A stretch of DNA of 12,573 nt from JABAAE01 sp036336715 (lineage in GTDB: Bacteria > Planctomycetota > Planctomycetia > Pirellulales > Pirellulaceae). This document shows, one piece after another, positions 1 to 7,131 of the stretch. Position numbers and translations under genes: made by a program. The DNA lies in assembly GCA_036336715.1 (NCBI GenBank), contig JAYZFP010000047.1, positions 1-12,573 on the forward strand, written 5' to 3'. Numbering within the stretch: position 1 is the stretch's first letter; each line of letters opens with the position of its first letter. The notes beneath the pieces are model-generated. The model saw only the letters and a program-made list of their open reading frames with translations. It did no database searches and was not told the DNA's origin.

Positions 1-1
1 T

Positions 2-196
2 CCCTTTTTGACTCCCATGAATATCCCGATCGCAGAAGACGAACAAACCAGGAAATTCATCGTCGGTGCAGTGGCCCTCGAACGCTGGGGCAACCTGGAG
101 GAAATCCAGGGAGCCGCGATTTTCCTTTCCAGTCCGGCAGCAAGCTACATGGTGGGGAGCCTGGTAACCGTTGATGGCGGATGGACCGCCCGATAG
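2..196 (+). CDS. Short-chain dehydrogenase/reductase, C-terminal fragment (5' end outside window)
   Basis: This is the last ~64 residues of an SDR-family NAD(P)-dependent oxidoreductase; the frame is open to the window edge, so the gene begins upstream. What is seen is the typical classical-SDR tail: a PF-LTPMN segment after the substrate loop, then LERWGNLEEIQGAAIFLSS, then ASYMVGSLVTVDGGWTAR and stop. In this family the region forms the last helix and the final beta strand of the Rossmann fold, with the VDGG motif near the C-terminus. The catalytic Ser-Tyr-Lys and the nucleotide-binding motif lie outside the window, so substrate and cofactor cannot be told; FabG-like and sugar/polyol dehydrogenase-like members share this tail. 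The TTG at 8 is not a real start because the homologous region continues before it. The final codons and stop fall inside a 37-bp tandem duplication. Confidence 0.9.
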   Translation, partial: PFLTPMNIPIAEDEQTRKFIVGAVALERWGNLEEIQGAAIFLSSPAASYMVGSLVTVDGGWTAR

Positions 197-249
197 CTGA
201 CAGCGGTCCTTCGGCGGATGGACCGCCCGTTAGCTGACAGCGGTTCTTC
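176..249. repeat. 37-bp tandem duplication over the SDR stop codon
   Basis: Positions 176-212 and 213-249 are two head-to-tail copies of a 37-bp unit that differ at only two positions (193 A versus 230 T; 208 C versus 245 T). Copy 1 contains the last six SDR codons and the TAG; copy 2 repeats that gene end in non-coding DNA. Each unit contains an inverted repeat: GGACCGC at 183-189 with GCGGTCC at 203-209, and GGACCGC at 220-226 with GCGGTTC at 240-246, where the C-to-T change leaves a G-U pair. The stems have 13-nt loops and no U tract follows. The unit may be a duplicated transcript-end hairpin or a simple slippage product. Confidence 0.9.
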
Positions 250-604
250 GAGGCACCCTGGATTGCCTTCTTCCATTCTCACTCCTGGACATCCGGGTTG
301 GCTCTTTCCCATGCCCAACCCGGTTGCCGCCCCTGGCATTGCGTCCGACTCGCGGCGGTTGACCGCCATCTGCTGTTAAAAAGTAACGATAAAAGAGCTG
401 GTAGGCGTTGGCTTGACTGCATTCGTTCGATTTTTGCAGGCAAAAAGGGACAAATGGGCAAGGTTTCGTCGATGAAATTACCGGTCGGAAAAACCGATCC
501 CGTCCGAAATGCCCCCTTTCGGGCTGTCCTCAAGACAGATAGCAAACCACCCCACCCATTGCGGTCCGAGCTGCCCTACTCGACCCACCCCGGAGCACGC
601 CTTT
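197..604. other. Intergenic region between SDR and DUF1571 genes
   Basis: About 400 bases without a convincing gene. It holds the second copy of the 37-bp duplication and a short perfect inverted repeat, GGCGGT at 354-359 and ACCGCC at 362-367. No convincing -35/-10 pair was found. An open frame leads into the DUF1571 gene from 509, but its residues are low-complexity and precede a clear signal peptide, so it is treated as untranslated. GGAG at 592-595 is the likely ribosome binding site for the next gene. Confidence 0.6.
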
Positions 605-1525
605 ATGAGTATGTCTAAAAACTCGTTGGCAATTATTTTAACCCTCTGCCTGTCGCTGCAGACTTTTGCAACGGACAACGATCCCGAAGTCCGAGTCGCC
701 CGAAAAGTCGTCAAGACGGTTGGAAAATTCAACGAAAAAGGTCCCCATCCCCTCGAAGCCGCCATTGAAATCGCGCACCGGGGTGTGGAGAGAATGAAAA
801 AAATCAAGGATTACGAAGCGCGGTTGACCCGCCAGGAGCGGATTGACGGCAAATTGACCGGATACCAGTCCTGTGACATCAAAATCCGCAGTGCGAACGC
901 TGAAAACAACACTCCATTCAGCATCTACATGAAGTTTCTCAAACCGACCAGCGTCAACGGTCGGGAAGCCATCTGGGTCGACGGTAAAAACGAAGGCAAG
1001 ATCATCGCCCACGAGGCAGGGATGATCCTCGGGAAGCTTACGGTTTACCTGAATCCCACCGGTCCCATCGCCATGAAAGGCAATCGCTACCCAATCTACG
1101 AAGCGGGTTTCCAGGTGCTGGTGGACCGTCTGATCGAAAAAGCCACTCGTGAAAAGGAATACGGTGAGTGCGAAGTCAAGATTGAATCGGGCAAATCATT
1201 CAACAAGCGGCCCTGTACCGTGATTGAAGTGGTTCACCCGGTTCAGCGGGAATACTTCGAATTCCACAAGGCCCTGATTTATATTGACGACGAAATGCAG
1301 CTCCCGGTTCGTTACGAGGCCTACACATGGCCCGAGGAAGAAGGGGGCGAAGCGGTCCTGCTGGAGAGGTACCTGTGGCACAAAATCAAACTGAACGTCG
1401 GTCTGACCGATGATGATTTTGATCCCCGCAGCAAAAAGTACAACTACTACTTTTCCAACACCCCGGATGTCAAGGATGAATCCAAGGAGGAAGAGGGAGT
1501 CAAGGTAGCCCGCAAGCAGGACTAG
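605..1525 (+). CDS. Exported DUF1571 family protein
   Basis: A 306-residue DUF1571 protein, a family found mostly in planctomycetes and of unknown function. The start at ATG 605 is preferred: GGAG lies 9 nt upstream and the product begins with a short signal peptide (MSMSKNSLAIILTLCLSLQTFA, cleavage near residue 22). The frame is open upstream to 509, but that stretch does not look like protein. Family hallmarks seen are HPLEAAIEIAHRGVERM (48-64), KDYEARLTRQERIDGKL (68-84), PFSIYMKFLKP (104-114), NGREAIWVDGKNEGKIIAHE (118-137), GNRYPIYEAG (159-168), the conserved WPEEEGG (242-248) and LNVGLTDDDFDP (263-274). The fold may resemble the LolA/MucB-type periplasmic beta sheet, but that is inference. 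The C-terminus is charged and probably disordered. The gene appears monocistronic, with a strong terminator 45 nt after the stop. Confidence 0.9.
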   Translation: MSMSKNSLAIILTLCLSLQTFATDNDPEVRVARKVVKTVGKFNEKGPHPLEAAIEIAHRGVERMKKIKDYEARLTRQERIDGKLTGYQSCDIKIRSANAENNTPFSIYMKFLKPTSVNGREAIWVDGKNEGKIIAHEAGMILGKLTVYLNPTGPIAMKGNRYPIYEAGFQVLVDRLIEKATREKEYGECEVKIESGKSFNKRPCTVIEVVHPVQREYFEFHKALIYIDDEMQLPVRYEAYTWPEEEGGEAVLLERYLWHKIKLNVGLTDDDFDPRSKKYNYYFSNTPDVKDESKEEEGVKVARKQD

Positions 1526-1570
1526 CTGGCAGACGCTGCGTCTCCTGCTTCCGCTCAGGAACAGATCACG

Positions 1571-1604
1571 AGGCTTGGTGACCTATCGGTCATCAAGCCT
1601 TTTT
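1571..1604 (+). terminator. Rho-independent terminator of the DUF1571 gene
   Basis: AGGCTTGGTGACC (1571-1583) pairs with GGTCATCAAGCCT (1588-1600) around a TATC loop, giving a 13-bp stem with one G-U pair, and five T residues follow (1600-1604). It lies 45 nt after the DUF1571 stop and is the best-formed intrinsic terminator in the window. Confidence 0.92.
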
Positions 1605-1773
1605 GCTGCGCGGTGACCTGGGCCGTCAGTACCTTTGGCTGTCCGCACCCTTGTCCCAACGGCCCAATGACCAACGAATTCCCGCGTCGCCGTCGATTGC
1701 AAAAACAACCGCCCCCACTCCCTGCTGATCTTTCACAGGGCACCGGTCTCCAACCCCGGCACGCAAAAATGCC

Positions 1774-1779
1774 TATACT
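1774..1779 (+). promoter_or_regulatory. Possible -10 element (TATACT) before the esterase fusion gene
   Basis: TATACT lies between the DUF1571 terminator and the GTG start region of the fusion gene, and would start transcription near 1786. No good -35 is present 16-18 nt upstream, so this is a weak call. If it is used, starts upstream of about 1786 would be excluded, which supports a start at 1811, 1817 or further downstream. Confidence 0.3.
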
Positions 1780-1816
1780 GGAGGCAGTCCCGGTCCTTTA
1801 CCCTGCGGTTGTGCAC

Positions 1817-3823
1817 GTGAGATTTCATACCCATCCCGGTCTGCAGAAAGTCAGCGGCCCGGTTTCCCTTTTTTTGAAGGTTTTACTCTGGGGGGTCTTC
1901 TTCTCGGAGGCCTTCTTCCCGAGGGGCTTCTTCTGGGGGGGCTTCTTCTGGGGGGTGGAACGCTCTGCCTTGGCGGCCGCTCCCCGGGGAACGAGCTCCA
2001 CTCCCTCTGACAGGAGCGCGGGCAAAATCTGGGACATGAAGAAACTTGGGCGTCCTCCCCAGGCCCGCTGGGGGAAAAAAGAGGGCAAAGTCCAGGAAGT
2101 CTATTTTGCGGGTGAATCCTACCGAGGAAAACCGACGACGGTCTTCGCCTACGTGGGGCGACCGGAAGGGGAGGGTCCCTTTCCCGGGATCGTCCTGGTG
2201 CACGGCGGTGGCGGTCGAGCGTTTCAAAAGTGGGCAGCCCACTGGGCAGAACGGGGCTACGTGTCCATTGCAATGGACACTGCCGGTAATGGACCGGGAA
2301 AAAAACGTTTGCCTGATGGCGGGCCTGACCAGTCCCACGCCCTTAAATTCATGGAATTTACCGAAAAGGAAACCCGGAACTTGTGGACTTACCATGCGGT
2401 TTCTGAAGTGATCCTGGCACATTCGCTGCTCAGGAGCCTTCCGGAAGTCCAACCGGATAAAACGGCAATCACGGGAATCAGCTGGGGAGGCTACCTGACC
2501 TGCATCGTTGCCGGTGTCGACCATCGATTCCAGGCCGCCGTCCCGGTTTACGGCTGTGGCTTTCTGAATGACAACAGTGCCTGGAGCGACAGCGATTTGA
2601 AAAAACTCTCTTCCTCTTCCCGCCGTCTGTGGATCCGTAAATTCGATCCCGGCCAGCACGTGGGACGAACCCGCTGTCCCATTCTCTTTCTCAACGGGAC
2701 CAATGACTTTGCCTATCCACTGGACAGTTACCGCAAAACGATCGAACAGGTTTCCCCCCAATGGGTCACCACTTCGATCCAGCTGAACCTTCCCCATGGA
2801 CATATCTGGACCTTTGGAATCGTGGACCGCTTTGTCGACTGGAAACTCCGCAACGGTCCACCGCTGGTACGGCTGGGCGAAATCCGTCAACAGAAAAAAC
2901 GAGCGACGGCCAGGATCCTGTCGGAACAGCCGGTGAAAAAAGCCGAGGTTCTTTTCACATTTGACCAGGGTCCCTGGCAGAAACGGAAATGGGATATCCT
3001 GCCAGCCAGGATCGAGGGGAACCAGGTCTCCTTTGAACTTGAATTTGATCGCCCAGCCGAATATTTTTTTCAGCTGACCGACCAGGGCGGGTTCAAAACC
3101 AGCACCACCCATGAACGGTTTCAGCCAGGGCTGGGACTGGAAAACCACGCGTCCCTTCCAGTCCCCCGGTTGGAAAAGGACTTTTACGACTGGTACCGCC
3201 GGCACGCGGATGTTCTGCGGATCAAGGACACGCTCAATCCGAAGTACATTCTGTTGGGTGACTCGATCACCCACATGTGGGGAGGGGAACCGACTCAAAA
3301 AGAGCGGCGGCGGGATGAAGATTCCTGGAGGGAACTCTTTGGCCAGGGTGGATTGAACCTCGGATTCGGTTGGGATCGTACCCAGAATGCACTCTGGAGG
3401 ATTGAACATGGAGAACTGGACGGCCTGTCCCCAAAGGTCGTCGTGATAAATATCGGGACCAACAATTTCACCGCAACCCGGAATCATCCCGCCTGCTCAC
3501 CGGTACAGGTTGCCGAGGGCGTTGACAGGATCTGCCAGCGTGTCATGGAAAAGCTGCCCGCTGCCAGGGTCATCCAGATGGGAATATTTCCACGTGGAGA
3601 AAAAGCGGGAACCCCGGTCCGGGAGAAAATCAGCTCCACCAACGGTTTGCTACGAGACTTGGCGGAAAAGCGAAAAATCACTTTCCTGGACATCTCGGAC
3701 AGCCTGCTCGAAAAAAACGGCCGCCTGCCACCGGAGGTTGCCAACGATTACATCCACCCGACCGCCCGCGGGTACCGGACCTGCGCACCCCAAATGAAGC
3801 CAAATCTCATCCCACCGAACTAA
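1817..3823 (+). CDS. Exported alpha/beta-hydrolase / SGNH (GDSL) hydrolase fusion
   Basis: A 668-residue protein (numbered from GTG 1817) with two esterase-type domains. The first is an alpha/beta-hydrolase of the acetylxylan-esterase/dienelactone-hydrolase type: oxyanion HGGGG at 129-133, nucleophile motif GISWGG with Ser222, Asp297 in GTNDF and His327 or His329 in LPHGH. A beta-rich linker (about 365-450) follows. The second is an SGNH hydrolase like PAF-acetylhydrolase 1b subunits: LLGDS with Ser483, a NLGFGWDRTQN block around Gly518, IGTNN with Asn549, and DYIH with Asp644 and His647. All catalytic residues appear present in both, so a dual deacetylase acting on acylated polysaccharide is likely, though the substrate is unknown. 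The N-terminus has a long hydrophobic stretch ending SALAA, a probable signal peptide, built from 5-residue repeats. The start is uncertain: no Shine-Dalgarno site is visible, and GTG 1811, TTG 1874 or ATG 1769 are alternatives. The next gene follows after 28 bp. Confidence 0.85.
   Translation: MRFHTHPGLQKVSGPVSLFLKVLLWGVFFSEAFFPRGFFWGGFFWGVERSALAAAPRGTSSTPSDRSAGKIWDMKKLGRPPQARWGKKEGKVQEVYFAGESYRGKPTTVFAYVGRPEGEGPFPGIVLVHGGGGRAFQKWAAHWAERGYVSIAMDTAGNGPGKKRLPDGGPDQSHALKFMEFTEKETRNLWTYHAVSEVILAHSLLRSLPEVQPDKTAITGISWGGYLTCIVAGVDHRFQAAVPVYGCGFLNDNSAWSDSDLKKLSSSSRRLWIRKFDPGQHVGRTRCPILFLNGTNDFAYPLDSYRKTIEQVSPQWVTTSIQLNLPHGHIWTFGIVDRFVDWKLRNGPPLVRLGEIRQQKKRATARILSEQPVKKAEVLFTFDQGPWQKRKWDILPARIEGNQVSFELEFDRPAEYFFQLTDQGGFKTSTTHERFQPGLGLENHASLPVPRLEKDFYDWYRRHADVLRIKDTLNPKYILLGDSITHMWGGEPTQKERRRDEDSWRELFGQGGLNLGFGWDRTQNALWRIEHGELDGLSPKVVVINIGTNNFTATRNHPACSPVQVAEGVDRICQRVMEKLPAARVIQMGIFPRGEKAGTPVREKISSTNGLLRDLAEKRKITFLDISDSLLEKNGRLPPEVANDYIHPTARGYRTCAPQMKPNLIPPN
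1891..1955. repeat. In-frame 15-bp tandem repeat in the signal-peptide region
   Basis: Four 15-bp units (1891-1905, 1906-1920, 1921-1935, 1936-1950) and a partial fifth of five G follow the pattern GGGGGGCTTCTTCTG with some drift. They encode the pentads WGVFF, SEAFF, PRGFF, WGGFF and then WGVER. Because the unit is 5 codons, gain or loss keeps the frame and changes the length of the hydrophobic segment. A run of seven G at 1935-1941 inside it could instead shift the frame. Confidence 0.88.
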
Positions 3824-3851
3824 AACGACTCCACAGCCAGCCTGATTTTCC

Positions 3852-5213
3852 ATGAATACTTCTTGCCAAATCCGGATCGCAATTCTGCTGTCGTGCTTTT
3901 TGCTCCAGCCATTGTCGGCGCAACAGGGCTGGCGATACGGCAAGGCAAAATCATCGATCACCCCCACCCGGCCAATGTGGATGAGTGGTTACGGCAGTCG
4001 AAATAAACCGGCGGAAGGAAAACTCACCGATTTGTGGGCCAAGGTATTGGTTCTGAAAGACCAATCCGGGCAAAATTCGATTCTGATTACCCTCGACCTG
4101 ATTGGTATCGGTCAGAAATCTTCCCGCTCGATCTGTAAACAAATCGGCGTCCGGCACGACATTCCGCGAGAATGCATTGCCATCTGTACCTCTCACACCC
4201 ATACCGGCCCCGCACTCAGTGACAATCTTGTTCCGCTCCATTACCTGTTGGTGGACCCCGACCAACAACTTTTGATTTCGGAATATACCAGCTGGCTGGA
4301 AAAGAAGATCCTGCAAACAGTCGACCGGGCTTTGAACCGGTTGTTGCCCGCCCATATTTCCTGGGGGAGCGGTAAGGCAACTTTTGCAGTCAACCGAAGA
4401 AACAATCGGGAAGCCGACGTTCCCCAACTTCGCAGCCAACAGAAACTGCAGGGCCCGGTGGATCATGATGTTCCCGTGCTGGCTGTTCGCGATCCCCGGG
4501 GGAAACTGCAGGTCTGTCTCTTTGGGTATGCTTGTCACGCCACGGTCCTCAGCTTTTACAAATGGTCCGGTGATTACCCCGGCTTTGCTCAAATCCAGCT
4601 GGAAAAGAAAAACCCGGATTGCCAGGCAATGTTCTGGGCCGGTTGTGGAGCGGATCAGAACCCGCTTCCGAGGAGGCAGGTCGCTTTGGCCGAACAATAT
4701 GGCAACCGGTTGGCAAACGCGGTCAGCGATGTACTGTCCAGGCCGATGCAATCTCTTTCACCAGAACTTCATGCGCAATACCGGGAAATCGAATTGCCCC
4801 TCAGCCAATTGCCAACCGGGAAACAGTTGAAGGAGGACTCCCGGTCCAAAAACCGGTTCGTTGCTGCCAGGGCTCGCTTCCTTCTCTCCCAGGTGGAGGG
4901 GGGCAAACCGCTACCAGCAAGCTACCCCTACCCGGTCCAAAGCTGGAAAATCGGCGACGGAATCCAGTTCGTAACGCTCGGTGGCGAAGTCGTTGTGGAC
5001 TTTGCCATCCGGATCAAAAAAGAACACCGTGCCCGGCAGACTTGGATAGCAGGTTACTCCAACGACGTGATGGCCTACATTGCTTCCCGAAGAATTCTTC
5101 GGGAGGGCGGCTACGAAGGAGCAACTGCGATGATTTACTACGGTCTGCCCGCTCCTTGGGCGATGGAAAGCGAAGACATGATCGTGGATGAAGTGACCCG
5201 GCAGTTGAAATAG
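3852..5213 (+). CDS. Neutral/alkaline ceramidase-like hydrolase, short form
   Basis: A 453-residue predicted secreted protein matching the N-terminal domain of neutral/alkaline non-lysosomal ceramidases, zinc amidases that split ceramide into sphingosine and fatty acid. The signal peptide is MNTSCQIRIAILLSCFLLQ through about residue 24. Family blocks seen are TSHTHTGP (113-120, His115/His117), GYACHAT (225-231, His229), SGDYPG (239-244), GCGADQNP (264-271), LGGE (376-379, Glu379 in the place of the zinc-binding Glu) and GYSN..AYI..GGYEGA from 401. The usual catalytic motif GDVSPN, whose Ser is the nucleophile, is replaced by GADQNP, with Asn270 where Ser is expected. The C-terminal Ig-like domain of full-length ceramidases (about 650-750 aa) is absent. 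Ceramide may therefore not be the substrate. The start is 28 bp after the esterase fusion stop, without a terminator between, so co-transcription is likely. Confidence 0.83.
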   Translation: MNTSCQIRIAILLSCFLLQPLSAQQGWRYGKAKSSITPTRPMWMSGYGSRNKPAEGKLTDLWAKVLVLKDQSGQNSILITLDLIGIGQKSSRSICKQIGVRHDIPRECIAICTSHTHTGPALSDNLVPLHYLLVDPDQQLLISEYTSWLEKKILQTVDRALNRLLPAHISWGSGKATFAVNRRNNREADVPQLRSQQKLQGPVDHDVPVLAVRDPRGKLQVCLFGYACHATVLSFYKWSGDYPGFAQIQLEKKNPDCQAMFWAGCGADQNPLPRRQVALAEQYGNRLANAVSDVLSRPMQSLSPELHAQYREIELPLSQLPTGKQLKEDSRSKNRFVAARARFLLSQVEGGKPLPASYPYPVQSWKIGDGIQFVTLGGEVVVDFAIRIKKEHRARQTWIAGYSNDVMAYIASRRILREGGYEGATAMIYYGLPAPWAMESEDMIVDEVTRQLK

Positions 5214-5218
5214 AGTTT

Positions 5219-5232
5219 CGCCCCATCGGGCG
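5219..5232 (+). terminator. Short GC hairpin after the ceramidase-like gene
   Basis: CGCCC (5219-5223) and GGGCG (5228-5232) form a 5-bp stem with a CATC loop, 5 nt after the stop codon. No U tract follows, so it may only slow polymerase or protect the 3' end. Confidence 0.35.
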
Positions 5233-5514
5233 GCAACGGTATCCACGAATATCCCAAAGCGGGTCGAGTCCTCCTGGATACAGGATGATACAACGGAATC
5301 GGACTGCCATTTTTTCAAGCTGGATACGAGGCAACCGACGTCGCCTGCGAATTGAATCCCGTGGCTTTCTGTTTATCAGTGCCCCTTTCCCTGGGGAAAA
5401 AATGTACGGGCCTACATGCAAACCGTTGACAGCCTCAAGGAGTCACGACCTCCAGGAAACGGGCTGCCTCGTCAAAAACCGGGGTGAACTGCATTCTCAG
5501 CAGACCGATTCAAC

Positions 5515-5523
5515 TGCTACAAT
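5515..5523 (+). promoter_or_regulatory. Possible extended -10 promoter (TGCTACAAT)
   Basis: TGCTACAAT matches an extended -10 (TGn plus TACAAT, 5 of 6). No recognisable -35 is present, which is tolerated by extended -10 promoters. It would give a leader of about 200 nt for the EF-hand gene. Confidence 0.35.
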
Positions 5524-5611
5524 GGGAACATGACGAAATAAACAGGGAACAGGTGGTGTGGAAGCATCCCCATCGCAATGGTTCCCAAGGCGACATTTGG
5601 GGTCAGGCGGT

Positions 5612-5617
5612 TATAAT
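5612..5617 (+). promoter_or_regulatory. Consensus -10 box (TATAAT) before the EF-hand gene
   Basis: A perfect TATAAT in GGTTATAATAAAA. The -35 region about 17 nt upstream is poor. Transcription would start near 5624, about 105 nt before ATG 5729. Confidence 0.4.
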
Positions 5618-5728
5618 AAAACTGCGGTTGCTTTGAAAATTGCCATCGACCTGTTTCATGCAGCGGACCGAAACAGCCTGTTTTTATCACTCTTCGTTTT
5701 CCTGCCATCGTTTGCCATTGGAAAAAAC

Positions 5729-7081
5729 ATGAGATCCAACCTTTCTGCCATTCTACTGTTGTTGATTTTCGCCAGCACGACCAGCGCCCAACCCCCCTGG
5801 GTCCGGGGAGGGGATCGTGGCGACAGTGGGCGGGACTGGAGTCGCGATCGCGGAGACCGTGATCGAGGTGACTGGATGTCCCGTATCGATCCATCGACGA
5901 TGTTGCGAAGGGCTGACAAGAACGGCGACGGCAAAGTAGAGCCAAACGAAATTGATGAACGTTTTCGCGGCTTCACCAACCGAATGCTCTCCCAGTACGG
6001 TTTTGACCCAAGCAAACCGGTCAACCTGGACGCCCTTTCCAAAAAGTACCAGGAGCGTCGGGACGGCAAGGAAGAGGAAAAAAAGGACGAAGACGTCTCG
6101 GTCACTTTCGGGATCCCCGGTTTTGACGACGTCGAAGAAAGCCTGCCTCCGCTGGTTCCCGATTTTTTCCTCGAGGCGGATAGTCCGCTGCTGCTGGCGG
6201 GACCGCTGGAGTCACGTTATGAAAAATCAATTCTCGACCAGGTGGATCGCACTTTACGCATCAATGATCGAAACAAGGACGGCATCATCGACGCCGAAGA
6301 GATCCGGCGCGGACGCTGGGACAGTTCCGTCTCGGAATCGGATCTCAACAAGGACGGAAAGCTGTCCAAGATCGAATTGGCGGAACGCTATGTAAAACGG
6401 GGTGGAGGCAAAGGAAGAATCGAAAACGGGAAAAAGAAGTCCTCCTCGAGTCGCTCCAGCAGCTCATCCAGTCGGTCCAGCAGTTCCAGGGAACGTTCCG
6501 ATTCGCGGAGAGAGGAATCCAAGAAGAGCTCCTCCAAATCCCGCAGCTCCTCCTCCCGAGCTGGCAGTTCCTCCAGTTCGAGCTCGTCCCGCAATGACAA
6601 GATCGTTTCCTACGCCAAATCGATTTTGAAAAAATACGACAAAAACGAGGACAGCATTCTCGACAAGGACGAATCGGGCAGCATTCGGTCCCTGCCTCCG
6701 GGTGCCGACAAGAACAAGGACGGAAAAATCACACTTGATGAACTGGTCGTCGGATTTGGCGGCAGTGCTTCCTCCTCCTCCGGTGGCAGTCGCTCCCGGT
6801 CCCGCAGCTCTGCCAACAATCCTTACATCATCGAAACGGCACTCGACCGTTCCAACGAGGCCGACCGGGACTTCCGTGAACTGGACAGGAATGTGGACGG
6901 GCTGATCCAGATGCATGAGTTCACGAAAAGCTGGACCGACGAGATTGCCAGGAACTTTACGGAACTCGACAAGAACAACGATGGCGTAGTGACCGTGAGT
7001 GAATGGTCCCGTGGCGGGGGAATGAAATCCTCCCGCTCCAGCCGTTCTTCCAGCAGCTACCGCAGCCGCCGGGACCGCTAG
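5729..7081 (+). CDS. Secreted seven-EF-hand protein with Ser/Arg-rich linkers
   Basis: A 450-residue protein starting at ATG 5729, chosen because it begins a clean signal peptide (MRSNLSAILLLLIFASTTSA, cleavage before QPPW); the Shine-Dalgarno is weak (GGA 6 nt upstream). Seven 12-residue EF-hand loops are visible: 63-74 DKNGDGKVEPNE, 180-191 DRNKDGIIDAEE, 205-216 DLNKDGKLSKIE, 304-315 DKNEDSILDKDE, 327-338 DKNKDGKITLDE, 386-397 DRNVDGLIQMHE and 414-425 DKNNDGVVTVSE. Asp1 and Glu12 are kept in all; loop 4 has Ser instead of the central Gly. Residues 29-48 are an Arg/Asp-rich tract, and 237-288, 345-362 and 431-450 are Ser/Arg-rich and probably disordered. The serine codons are mixed, so this is not a DNA microsatellite. 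Calcium binding outside the cytoplasm is likely; a structural, matrix or surface role is inference. A gamma-carbonic-anhydrase-like gene follows after 50 bp. Confidence 0.88.
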   Translation: MRSNLSAILLLLIFASTTSAQPPWVRGGDRGDSGRDWSRDRGDRDRGDWMSRIDPSTMLRRADKNGDGKVEPNEIDERFRGFTNRMLSQYGFDPSKPVNLDALSKKYQERRDGKEEEKKDEDVSVTFGIPGFDDVEESLPPLVPDFFLEADSPLLLAGPLESRYEKSILDQVDRTLRINDRNKDGIIDAEEIRRGRWDSSVSESDLNKDGKLSKIELAERYVKRGGGKGRIENGKKKSSSSRSSSSSSRSSSSRERSDSRREESKKSSSKSRSSSSRAGSSSSSSSSRNDKIVSYAKSILKKYDKNEDSILDKDESGSIRSLPPGADKNKDGKITLDELVVGFGGSASSSSGGSRSRSRSSANNPYIIETALDRSNEADRDFRELDRNVDGLIQMHEFTKSWTDEIARNFTELDKNNDGVVTVSEWSRGGGMKSSRSSRSSSSYRSRRDR

Positions 7082-7131
7082 TTTTCTGGATTACAGGCCT
7101 CCGGGCCGGGACTTGGAAAGAGGGCAGAACC

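Larger units (their letters stand above)
5214..5728. other. Intergenic region before the EF-hand gene
   Basis: About 515 bases. The first part holds the short hairpin just after the ceramidase-like stop; the middle (5233-5510) shows only a small GGAG/CTCC inverted repeat at 5439-5453. Two -10-like boxes lie at 5518 and 5612. Open frames here (for example 5285-5533) are arginine- and serine-rich and look non-coding. The stretch from about 5670 to 5728 reads in the EF-hand frame as a hydrophobic segment but has no usual start codon. Confidence 0.5.

Noticed and set aside
413..441. TTGACT as a -35 for the DUF1571 gene
   Set aside because: No acceptable -10 occurs 15-19 nt downstream.
1883..3487. 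Long minus-strand open frame (534 codons) opposite the esterase fusion
   Set aside because: It lies wholly antisense to a gene with two sets of catalytic motifs, shows no recognisable domain and has biased Pro/Arg/Phe composition expected of an antisense frame in GC-rich coding DNA.
3951..4751. Minus-strand frame of 266 codons opposite the ceramidase-like gene
   Set aside because: The plus strand carries clear family motifs across the same bases; the minus frame has no domain or start signal.
5285..5533. 82-codon plus-strand frame between the ceramidase-like and EF-hand genes
   Set aside because: No ribosome binding site, no domain, Arg/Ser-rich composition typical of non-coding frames, and it overlaps a promoter-like box.
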